NCBI GenBank assembly: GCA_017646485.1
Contig: JAGCML010000259.1
Location: 1-6,451 of the forward strand
From: Kiritimatiellia bacterium
GTDB lineage: Bacteria > Verrucomicrobiota > Kiritimatiellia > RFP12 > DVOR01
Length of the DNA stretch: 6,451 nucleotides
Direction of reading: 5' to 3'
A program made the translations under genes and the position numbers. Below, piece by piece: positions 1-5,479 of this stretch (within the stretch, counting starts at the first letter, position 1; each line of letters starts with the position of its first letter). The notes beneath the pieces were generated by a model that saw nothing but the letters and a program-made list of their open reading frames with translations, was not told where the DNA came from and did no database searches.

Positions 1-320
1 GGATAGAGCATCCATTCATCCGCAGTGATACGGCCGTCATCCTTCTTCTTCAACGTCCGTTCAGAAATCGTACATACGGGCACAGCCAAAAGCGTGAGCA
101 CCACGCAAAGCAGAATCTGCAATTGCCACGGCACCCAAGCAGCAAAGCCCCACGCCAGCAAAACACCTGGCAAAGAACCAAAGGTGCCAGGTGCGCAAGG
201 CGCGACCAACCCAATTCCAAGGCCTGTCCCAAGCCAAACACTTAAGCGTTGAGAAAAAGAGGCGCCCAGGGTTGCCTCCGGGCGCATGCCTTCATACGGA
301 TCTTTACCTTTCCAGCCCAT
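1..320 (-). CDS. pgpA: Phosphatidylglycerophosphatase A, N-terminal part (cut by window edge)
   Basis: Removes the terminal phosphate from phosphatidylglycerophosphate to give phosphatidylglycerol at the inner membrane. Translating the minus strand from the ATG at 320 gives 106 residues that run off position 1. The family signature is clear: residues 32-51 read TGLGIGLVAPCAPGTFGSLP, matching the conserved G-G-x-x-P-x-PGTxGS block. Residues 92-102 (KKDDGRITADE) match the acidic D-x-G-x-I-x-x-DE active-site motif known from E. coli PgpA. Hydrophobic stretches lie at about 52-84. The start overlaps the stop of the upstream gene as TAATG, and AAAGGACAG just before it serves as ribosome binding site, so the two genes are probably translationally coupled. 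The start is well supported; the C-terminal third is missing. Family assignment is confident; the gene's place as last member of its operon cannot be seen. Confidence 0.9.
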   Translation of the reverse strand, partial: MGWKGKDPYEGMRPEATLGASFSQRLSVWLGTGLGIGLVAPCAPGTFGSLPGVLLAWGFAAWVPWQLQILLCVVLTLLAVPVCTISERTLKKKDDGRITADEWMLY

Positions 321-751
321 TACTGTCCTTTGGTCATACGATAAAAGGTTAAGAAGGAACGAATCACATCCTCTTTCGTCACATCGTCAATCGTGTACAG
401 CGTTCCCTCCGGATGGAAGGGCTCCTCATGGGTTGTGGTGCGCGCATTTGTTCGTACCACACGCACATGCGCCAAAGGCAAGATGCCATCATTCACAAAG
501 CGACGTGTAACGGAATAGCAGATTTCTTCCATCTGCCCATGATTGCGATAGACCGTGAGAATCGTCGATGCAGGCGCCTCACGCACATTTGCTGTACGCC
601 CTAAACGACGCATCTCCCCTGCGATTTCAGAAAGCGCAGGGGTGGCGACTTCGCGTAAGAACTGAGCGAACCGCGCATTTTCTCGTTCTGCACGAGATGC
701 TTGGGAATCGCTAAGGAAGATATCTTCTAATTCTTGCTTCCAGCTATCCAT
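320..751 (-). CDS. Conserved-looking hypothetical protein, 143 residues, between surface-repeat gene and pgpA
   Basis: I do not recognise this family. The protein is soluble, with no signal peptide and no membrane segment. Residues 1-60 are charged and look alpha-helical (MDSWKQELEDIF at the start, then an Arg/Glu-rich stretch to about residue 54). The remainder, from about residue 62 (STILTVYRNHGQ), alternates hydrophobic and polar residues as a small beta-rich domain would. The ATG at 751 is preceded by AAGGGA at good spacing. It sits 11 bases after the surface-repeat gene and overlaps pgpA by one base, so it is surely co-transcribed with both. Its tight coupling to pgpA suggests a cytoplasmic role linked to the envelope or to phospholipid synthesis, but that is inference from position only. 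The coding call rests on clean operon packing and ribosome sites. Confidence 0.85.
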   Translation of the reverse strand: MDSWKQELEDIFLSDSQASRAERENARFAQFLREVATPALSEIAGEMRRLGRTANVREAPASTILTVYRNHGQMEEICYSVTRRFVNDGILPLAHVRVVRTNARTTTHEEPFHPEGTLYTIDDVTKEDVIRSFLTFYRMTKGQ

Positions 752-762
752 GCCGGAATCCC

Positions 763-1302
763 TTATTCGTCAAACAACATGAAGTTGATAATCGGGAAGC
801 AGGGCAAAGCAGAGCCCTTGATGACGTTGATCAAGCCGATCTGATAACCATAGATGATGTCCGTCGTATTGATCAAGCCGAGCTGCAAGCCGCGCACATC
901 GGATGCCTGGTTCAAAAGACCGAGTTGCACACCCTTTGCCACGATAGCTTCGTTCATGAGCGCCATCTGAACACCTGCCAACTTACCGGCATAGTTCGAA
1001 ACGAGCGCCAACTGAACAGCGCCAGCGGTGTCGATGACCTTATTGCGCACGAGAGCCAACTGCAAACCGTAGGCATTCGTTGCTTCGCCACCGAGCGAGA
1101 GGTCTAAACCTGTCACATTCTGGCAAGAGCCCCATGCAGTCAAGCGCAAGCCGACCACATCAGCGAGTTCATACTCCTCCTCCATGTGAGCCACAGGAGT
1201 ATAAGTGGTCATTTTGGGTGCTTCTTCGGCAACATTTGCCTGTGCGAATGCACCAGCGGTCAAAGTAACAGAGGCAAGAAGTGCCACAATCATTTTTTTC
1301 AT
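763..1302 (-). CDS. Exported GLQLGLIN-repeat protein (LA_2272-type surface repeat family)
   Basis: A 179-residue protein with a typical signal peptide (MKKMIVALLASVTLTAGAFA, probable cleavage at AFA-QA near residue 20). From residue 51 to about 160 it is built of eight degenerate repeats of 14-16 residues. These begin with G/A-x-Q/D/R-hydrophobic at about residues 51, 65, 79, 95, 110, 124, 138 and 152 (GLQLALV, GVQMALM, GVQLGLL, GLQLGLIN, GYQIGLIN). It ends with the LP-x-FPIINF tail usual in this family. Regular repeats of this length suggest a stacked beta-solenoid; location would be periplasm or outer membrane surface. No lipobox cysteine follows the signal peptide. I chose the ATG at 1302 over the in-frame GTG at 1314, because the GTG overlaps the Shine-Dalgarno sequence that serves the ATG. 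First gene of a three-gene unit with pgpA. Function of the family is not established. Confidence 0.85.
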   Translation of the reverse strand: MKKMIVALLASVTLTAGAFAQANVAEEAPKMTTYTPVAHMEEEYELADVVGLRLTAWGSCQNVTGLDLSLGGEATNAYGLQLALVRNKVIDTAGAVQLALVSNYAGKLAGVQMALMNEAIVAKGVQLGLLNQASDVRGLQLGLINTTDIIYGYQIGLINVIKGSALPCFPIINFMLFDE

Positions 1303-1314
1303 AAGTGTCCTCAC
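1303..1314 (-). promoter_or_regulatory. Ribosome binding site that fixes the start of the surface-repeat gene
   Basis: On the minus strand the sequence reads GTGAGGACACTTATG. AGGA (1311-1308) lies 5 bases before the ATG at 1302. Using the upstream GTG at 1314 would place the Shine-Dalgarno inside the coding region and add MRTL ahead of a normal MKK signal peptide, so the ATG is preferred. Confidence 0.75.
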
Positions 1315-1357
1315 TCAATAACGGTGTTTGCAAAAGCAACTCTCACGTTTGGCATTA

Positions 1358-1386
1358 ATGTTACCCCATTCTTTCCAAAAGTGCAA
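1358..1386 (-). promoter_or_regulatory. Sigma70-type promoter of the surface-repeat/pgpA operon
   Basis: Read on the minus strand: a -35 element TTGCAC (1386-1381), 17 bases of spacer, then a -10 element TAACAT (1363-1358). Transcription would start near 1351, giving an untranslated leader of about 49 bases before the ATG at 1302. Spacing is optimal; both boxes deviate from consensus at one or two positions. It means the operon need not depend on read-through from wbaP. Confidence 0.6.
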
Positions 1387-1416
1387 GCGGATTTTATGGG
1401 GTTTCATCAAGTTTTC

Positions 1417-1481
1417 TCGTAAAAATGCACTTTTTACAATAAAAGTCATGGGTTTCTGGAACGGAGCATGGATTTTTACGA
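1417..1481. repeat. Nested AT-rich inverted repeats between wbaP and the next operon
   Basis: TCGTAAAAAT (1417-1426) and its exact reverse complement ATTTTTACGA (1472-1481) form a 10-base inverted repeat. Within it, GTAAAAA (1419-1425) and TTTTTAC (1431-1437) form a tighter 7-base hairpin with a TGCAC loop. The arms compete for the same partner. It lies just downstream of the wbaP stop codon and about 30 bases upstream of the next promoter, so it may slow or end wbaP transcription or be an operator. The stems are AT-rich and lack a canonical GC stem with U-run, so I do not call it an intrinsic terminator. Confidence 0.45.
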
Positions 1482-1503
1482 TGCGAATGTAGGCTTTATC
1501 CTA

Positions 1504-2865
1504 TTAGCATGCGCCACGTTGGATCAGCACCACGGCAACCGTTTTCAGCAAAATCCAACAATCCATCCAAAGATTCCAATTCTGTGCGTAGTAGAGATCT
1601 AAGGCCACACGCGCTTCGTAATCAACGCCACTGCGTCCTGAGACCTGCCAAAGCCCTGTGATACCAGGCTTTACCGAGAATGCCGTCAAGTAGTGTTCGC
1701 CATAGTACGGCACTTCACGTTCAACGATTGGGCGAGGACCAATGAGCGCCATATCCCCACGCAACACATTAAACAACTGCGGCACTTCGTCCAAGGAGGT
1801 CTTACGCAGCATTTTACCAATCGACGTGATACGCGGGTCATTCGCTAATTTCCCTGTGGTCTCCCACTCCTCACGCAATTCGGGATTATTCTCTAACAAC
1901 TCTGCCAAACGCGCATCGGCATCGGTGTACATCGAACGGAACTTCCAAATCGTAAATGGTACACCTCGGCGCCCTAAGCGTTGCGTCCGATAGAAGATAT
2001 TAAAATCTCTATAGACGAGGATGAGTACAATAGAAATCAATAGCCCAGGCACAAACAGTATTACGACACCGAAGACCGCTAAAGACGCCTCCACTACGCG
2101 TTTCGCAGCGACAATGCCCTTTTGACGTAATTGATTGGCCATTTCAATGCCACCATAACCGCTAAACTCAACAGGTCGCGTCATCGCGATGGGAAACACG
2201 CTGGGCTCAGGCAAGCTAATGATAATTGAAAACCAACCTAAAAGCGTACGGAGCGAGGCGCGAAACACGCGAAGGGGTTGGCAACTAATACAATGCTTCA
2301 CCTTATGTTCGCGCGCCCAAACCTGCGCGTCTTCAGCCTTTGTAAAGACCTGCTTTACACTTAAACCAAAATAGATGGAATGTCTGAAAATCCGCTCTAA
2401 ACGCTTCGTTTCCTTTTTAGGACCCAAAAGCACCACGGGGATTTGCGCAATATTCCACTTTTTCAAAAAATAACGCAAAATATTTCGCCCTTGCGGGGCA
2501 AAGATAATATTAATCCCTGCAGCAATGATCACCGCATAGGACGGCAGAGGTGAAGCCTTACCATAAAATGCCAAATAGGCAAAGAAGACTGCAGTTGTAC
2601 CTAACGTGGTCAAAGTCAGTCGACGAAATTCTTCTACAGGTGCGAGCGGAGCGCTGGGATAAAGCGGATTTCCATGATAGAGACGCGTAAAGATATTAAG
2701 CGCCCAAAAGATAACGAGGAAGCCCCAACGCGAATAGACATATTCAAAATCTAATGGTGCGGATTCAATCCTCGCACTCACCCAAGCAGCAAGAATCCAA
2801 GATGCACCCAAGCAAAGTGCATCACATACCATTAATAATAGGACTCTAAATCTACCGCTATTCAT
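1504..2865 (-). CDS. wbaP: Undecaprenyl-phosphate hexose-1-phosphate transferase (WbaP/WcaJ-type initiating glycosyltransferase)
   Basis: Transfers a sugar-1-phosphate from a nucleotide sugar to undecaprenyl phosphate, the first committed step of O-antigen, capsule or exopolysaccharide assembly at the inner membrane. The 453 residues show the long-form layout. Four N-terminal membrane segments lie at about 7-29, 45-63, 85-101 and 108-123. A nucleotide-binding-like domain follows at about 140-235, though its usual glycine-rich loop is replaced by VVLLGPKKE. A further membrane segment at 258-284 precedes the catalytic domain. The catalytic domain shows KFRSM (308-312), LDEVPQ with the catalytic Asp-Glu at 359-360, IGPRP (375-379), KPGITGLWQVSGRS (399-412) and LDLYYAQNW (422-430). 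The C-terminus, QRGAC, matches the family's usual R-x-GAY end. Galactose versus glucose specificity cannot be told from sequence. No other glycan genes are visible nearby, so it may serve a locus elsewhere. A strong promoter lies immediately upstream. Confidence 0.9.
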   Translation of the reverse strand: MNSGRFRVLLLMVCDALCLGASWILAAWVSARIESAPLDFEYVYSRWGFLVIFWALNIFTRLYHGNPLYPSAPLAPVEEFRRLTLTTLGTTAVFFAYLAFYGKASPLPSYAVIIAAGINIIFAPQGRNILRYFLKKWNIAQIPVVLLGPKKETKRLERIFRHSIYFGLSVKQVFTKAEDAQVWAREHKVKHCISCQPLRVFRASLRTLLGWFSIIISLPEPSVFPIAMTRPVEFSGYGGIEMANQLRQKGIVAAKRVVEASLAVFGVVILFVPGLLISIVLILVYRDFNIFYRTQRLGRRGVPFTIWKFRSMYTDADARLAELLENNPELREEWETTGKLANDPRITSIGKMLRKTSLDEVPQLFNVLRGDMALIGPRPIVEREVPYYGEHYLTAFSVKPGITGLWQVSGRSGVDYEARVALDLYYAQNWNLWMDCWILLKTVAVVLIQRGAC

Positions 2866-2875
2866 AATCCACTAC

Positions 2876-2905
2876 AGTATACAAAGTGATTAGAAGAAAT
2901 GTCAA
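2876..2905 (-). promoter_or_regulatory. Strong sigma70-type promoter of wbaP, very close to its start codon
   Basis: On the minus strand: a perfect -35 TTGACA (2905-2900), an 18-base spacer, and a -10 TATACT (2881-2876). The expected transcription start near 2869-2870 is only about 4-5 bases before the ATG at 2865, and no convincing Shine-Dalgarno sequence fits in that space. If this promoter is used, the mRNA would be nearly leaderless. Confidence 0.7.
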
Positions 2906-3092
2906 TCATTTGTTGTGCACATTGATGTTAAATTTTCCGCCTCAAGTCACGACAGACCGATTAAAAATGCCACTCTTCGCACACCAAAGCCTATCAAATT
3001 GAGTGACTCCCCTTCACTTTTCACCAAAAGGGCACTTTCACGCCCCCGTCCTTCCCTTTCTCAAAGAGCATCTCACCCTTTCTCATAGAGAT
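2906..3092. other. Intergenic stretch upstream of wbaP, no gene seen
   Basis: No credible reading frame or RNA gene. It contains two similar short motifs, CACTTTTCAC (3017-3026) and CACTTTCAC near 3034, and a weak GGGCG/TGCCC hairpin followed by TTTT when read on the minus strand (about 3028-3043). That hairpin is too weak and too far from rhuM to be called a terminator. The stretch separates the wbaP promoter from the 23-base repeat array. Confidence 0.4.
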
Positions 3093-3276
3093 TATCATAT
3101 GAAAATCAATTCAATAATCATATGATAATCGATTTAAAAATCATATGATAATCATTTTGAAAATCATATGATAATCGTTTTGAAAATCATATGATAATCG
3201 ATTCGAAAATCATATGATAATCGATTCGAAAATCATATGATAATCATTTTAAAAATCATATGATAATCTCTTTTGA
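3093..3276. repeat. Tandem array of eight 23-base AT-rich units with a palindromic core
   Basis: Seven contiguous units start at 3116, 3139, 3162, 3185, 3208, 3231 and 3254. Each has the 15-base block AATCATATGATAATC followed by an 8-base linker: GATTTAAA, ATTTTGAA, GTTTTGAA, GATTCGAA (twice), ATTTTAAA, then a diverged TCTTTTGA. A decayed eighth unit precedes them at 3093-3115. The block holds the perfect 10-base palindrome ATCATATGAT, and most linkers carry a second small dyad (TTCGAA or TTTAAA). The block is invariant in all seven units while linkers vary, and both array ends are degenerate. The array sits about 190 bases upstream of the wbaP promoter and beyond the 3' end of rhuM. It could be a protein-binding array (operator, iteron or centromere-like) or a variable-number tandem repeat. 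It is too short-period for CRISPR. Confidence 0.9.
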
Positions 3277-3290
3277 TATTAGCCTTTTCT

Positions 3291-3322
3291 CTTTTCATCT
3301 GAGCGATAAAGGAAATGAAAAG
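3291..3322. repeat. 8-base inverted repeat beside the 23-base array
   Basis: CTTTTCAT (3291-3298) and ATGAAAAG (3315-3322) are exact reverse complements separated by 16 bases. A second small one, CCTTTC...GAAAGG, follows at about 3328-3348. Neither has a terminator-like U-run. They fill the gap between the array and the mosaic repeat; function unknown. Confidence 0.35.
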
Positions 3323-3374
3323 CACCCTTTCCTGATTAAAGAAAGGCTCCCAGATAGACAGGCTTAGATGATGA

Positions 3375-3766
3375 GGAGTAAGGAGTGAGGGTGGCTGCGC
3401 CACAGTTCTGGGTTCTAAGGTCTGAGGTCTGAGTTAGCGACTGCGGCGCAGGACTGCATGTAGATTTTAGAAACCACAAAACACGCAAAATACTCAAAAA
3501 AGGGACTGCGTGTGGGGGCGCTGCGCGCAGGACGGGGGATTTAAACACTAAGAACACAGGAAGATGAGTCGCGCTTTTCGTAACACTAGGCTTCGCCCAC
3601 GAAAAGCCAACGCATCTGCGAAGCATGTGCGGGACTATGTGTGGGGGCGCTGCAGCGCAGGACGGAGTGTGGATTTCCACGAGTCGCACAGTCTTGCACG
3701 CTACGTCGCACGGGCACATCTCCGTGCTCCGCCAGCGTACGCTTGCCACTTCTTACTCCTTACTCC
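3375..3766. repeat. GC-rich mosaic repeat, copy A (3' side of rhuM)
   Basis: This block shares two long segments with copy B on the other side of rhuM: 3537-3628 (91 of 92 bases identical to 5097-5188) and 3671-3743 (70 of 73 identical to 5232-5304). Its left part also shares the GGTGGCTGCGCCACAGTTCT module (3390-3409) with 5026-5045. Short palindromic modules of the CTGCGCGCAG type occur near 3441, 3521 and 3651. Conserved inverted repeats lie inside the shared segments: GCTTCGC/GCGAAGC at about 3590-3623 and GCACGG/CCGTGC at about 3708-3727. The block is bounded by GGAGTAAGGAGT (3375-3386) and its exact reverse complement (3755-3766). Open frames here are not coding, because a 1-base length change between copies breaks them. 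Confidence 0.85.
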
Positions 3767-3796
3767 TTACTTCAAGGGAGCGAAGCGACCGAACCG

Positions 3797-4873
3797 CTAA
3801 CCGCAGGGCCAGTCATCTTTTTCTGTCTTAACTTGTTCTTCAAGTTCAAGAAGATAACGATCGTAGTCACTCATGAATAAACGATCTTGAATAATGCGAT
3901 ACTTCTCAAATTCAGACTCTGCATAGAGTTGTGCCTTATAGGCCGACACGGGATCGCCGATATATTTGGGGGCATGTTGGTCGAAGAGTTCTAAAAATTT
4001 CTCAAGTCGCTTCTTCCAATCTTCCATCGTGAGCGGAATCTTTCGAAGTGTTTGTGTCTCTGCGTATTCAAGAAAGGCACTCACCATTCGTTCTAAAATC
4101 TTAAGTTCGTCATCGGTTAAGTAGTTTTTTGCAATAATCACGTCAGACTTTTTAATCTTACCATTGGGAGCATCCTCCCAGCTATTCAGACCCATGTGTT
4201 CTTTTTCTGCGTCCGCCCGTGTGTAGAGAAGTTCAGCGGCGGTGTGACCATGGACGGCACAGTGCATTCGGTTTTGAACCGTTGCATAGAATAGACGCGT
4301 CAAATTTGAGTTTTTGTCATAGTCAATGGATGTTGCATAAAGATCAGTAATCTTTTGGTAGAACTTTCGTTCACTCAGACGAATCTCACGAATGCGTTCA
4401 AGTTGATGTTCAAAATACTTGTCGCTAATGGGGGCGCCGTCTTTCAATCTCGGCACATCCATAACCCAACCTTTAATTGTATACTCACTTACAATCTGAT
4501 TAGCCCACTTGCGAAACGCAATCGCTCGTTCATTATCAATTTTGAATCCAAGCGCAATAATTACCTGTAAGTTGTAGTGATTGACGCGATATTTTTTATC
4601 ATCATTGGCAGTTATTAAAATTTCTTTAACAACTGACAACTTATCGAGTTCGGCATCTGCAAAGAGTTTACGCAAGTGATATGCGATATTGGGAACCTCC
4701 ACACCATAGATCGCTGCAAGCATCTTTTGACTCATCCAGATATTTTCATCTTCGTAACGGATGTCATATTTCTCATCACTTGCCCCTGTTGAGGCAATGT
4801 AAGTGATAAATTGAGCTGTAGACGATTTCTGTGGTTCAATATCCCACTTTCCTACCACGTTCTTTCTTGCCAT
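3797..4873 (-). CDS. rhuM: RhuM-family (Virulence_RhuM) protein
   Basis: A full-length, 358-residue member of the RhuM family, named after a gene of the Salmonella SPI-3 island. Its biochemical role is not firmly known; members often travel in genomic islands and beside restriction or toxin-antitoxin genes. Residues 44-75 (NIWMSQKMLAAIYGV, then NIAYHLRKLF) look like a helix-turn-helix-type DNA-binding region. Residues 93-135 (KKYRVNHYNLQVIIALGF, then RKWANQIVSEYTIKG) are the family's most recognisable block. Residues 195-216 (FYATVQNRMHCAVHGHTAAELL) hold a His cluster (H204, H208, H210) and E214 typical of the C-terminal domain. The tail from about 280 is charged and helical. No signal peptide or membrane segment, so cytoplasmic. 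The start is set by AAAGGTGG (4878-4885). It stands alone, with its own promoter, between two copies of a mosaic repeat, suggesting acquisition or mobility as one unit. No frameshift or truncation is seen. Confidence 0.92.
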   Translation of the reverse strand: MARKNVVGKWDIEPQKSSTAQFITYIASTGASDEKYDIRYEDENIWMSQKMLAAIYGVEVPNIAYHLRKLFADAELDKLSVVKEILITANDDKKYRVNHYNLQVIIALGFKIDNERAIAFRKWANQIVSEYTIKGWVMDVPRLKDGAPISDKYFEHQLERIREIRLSERKFYQKITDLYATSIDYDKNSNLTRLFYATVQNRMHCAVHGHTAAELLYTRADAEKEHMGLNSWEDAPNGKIKKSDVIIAKNYLTDDELKILERMVSAFLEYAETQTLRKIPLTMEDWKKRLEKFLELFDQHAPKYIGDPVSAYKAQLYAESEFEKYRIIQDRLFMSDYDRYLLELEEQVKTEKDDWPCG

Positions 4874-4907
4874 AACACCACCTTTCTAACCTGTCACTTA
4901 TGGGAGT

Positions 4908-4916
4908 AGTATAGCA
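4908..4916 (-). promoter_or_regulatory. Extended -10 promoter of rhuM
   Basis: The minus strand reads TGCTATACT (4916-4908): a TATACT -10 box with the TG-n extension that can replace a -35 element. No good -35 is found at 16-18 bases; the nearest TTGGCA (4946-4941) is 27 bases away. Transcription would begin near 4901, giving a leader of about 28 bases containing the AAAGGTGG ribosome site. rhuM therefore appears to be an independent transcription unit. Confidence 0.55.
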
Positions 4917-4976
4917 CAGTTAGATGCAGGTTCGTGTTTTTGCCAACAATTAATAACTCGTAGGCGCATAAGCGGA

Positions 4977-5304
4977 GTCTGAGTTAGCGCTGCGCGCAGG
5001 ACTGCCAGGGGAAGTAGAAACCACGGGTGGCTGCGCCACAGTTCTGGGTTCTGGGTTCAGAGGTCTGAGCGAGCGCTGCGCGCAGGAATGACAGGAGGAT
5101 TTAAACACTAAGAACACAGGAAGATGCGTCGCGCTTTTCGTAACACTAGGCTTCGCCCACGAAAAGCCAACGCATCTGCGAAGCATGTAAGGGACTGCGT
5201 GGGGTGGCGCCTGCGGCGCAGGACTGCATGTGGATTTTCACGAGTCGCACAGTCTTGCACGCTACGTCGCACGGGCACATCTCCGTGCTCCGCTAGCGTG
5301 CGCT
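4977..5304. repeat. GC-rich mosaic repeat, copy B (5' side of rhuM)
   Basis: Direct repeat partner of copy A. The shared cores are 5097-5188 and 5232-5304, in the same orientation and offset by 1560-1561 bases. The preceding 4977-5096 is a shuffled set of the same modules: GTTAGCGCTGCGCGCAGGAC at 4983, GGTGGCTGCGCCACAGTTCT at 5026, GAGCGCTGCGCGCAGGA at 5070. In copy A these modules occur in a different order and number, so the block is a mosaic and not a simple duplication. The palindrome AGCGTACGCT that ends the shared core of copy A appears here as AGCGTGCGCT. Recombination between the cores would remove about 1.56 kb carrying all of rhuM. Confidence 0.85.
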
Positions 5305-5443
5305 GTACAAACATCCGACAGCGAAGCCACGTAATCCACAGCGAAACGGACATATGCGCCCGAGCACGAAGTGCTGGGAAATCCACAGCATGCGCCAGGT
5401 GCGTAATTCACAGCATGCATCAGACACTTTTTCACTTTAGGCC
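5305..5443. repeat. Degenerate AATCCACAGC-type repeats, no gene
   Basis: This stretch follows copy B and carries three spaced copies of a short motif: AATCCACAGC at 5333-5342 and 5380-5389, and AATTCACAGC at 5405-5414. The last two continue as CAGCATGC. No credible coding frame is present; the open frames that cross it are extensions from the mosaic repeat. It looks like decayed intergenic repeat material running up to the next gene. Confidence 0.5.
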
Positions 5444-5479
5444 GTGCACCATCTGCCATCTTTTGATACGCTATTATTA

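Noticed and set aside
25..252. Plus-strand and short minus-strand frames over 25-252
   Set aside because: They are shadows of pgpA, whose minus-strand frame through this stretch shows clear family motifs.
1314..1314. GTG start for the surface-repeat gene
   Set aside because: It overlaps the Shine-Dalgarno of the ATG at 1302, which begins a normal signal peptide.
3093..3276. CRISPR array
   Set aside because: The period is 23 bases with an 8-base linker; CRISPR spacers are about 30 bases and unique. No cas genes are present.
3336..3880. Open reading frames on both strands of mosaic copy A (for example 3564-3800 plus, 3336-3749 minus)
   Set aside because: The shared N-terminal peptide with the copy B frame comes only from near-identical DNA. 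A net 1-base length difference between copies shifts the frame, there is no codon-position bias in the differences, and no ribosome sites fit.
3433..4989. Integron attC sites, suggested by GTTAGCG (3433, 4983) and CGCTAAC (3795)
   Set aside because: GTTAGCG does not fit the GTTRRRY core, CGCTAAC at 3795 spans the rhuM stop codon, and no paired R'/L' box layout is seen.
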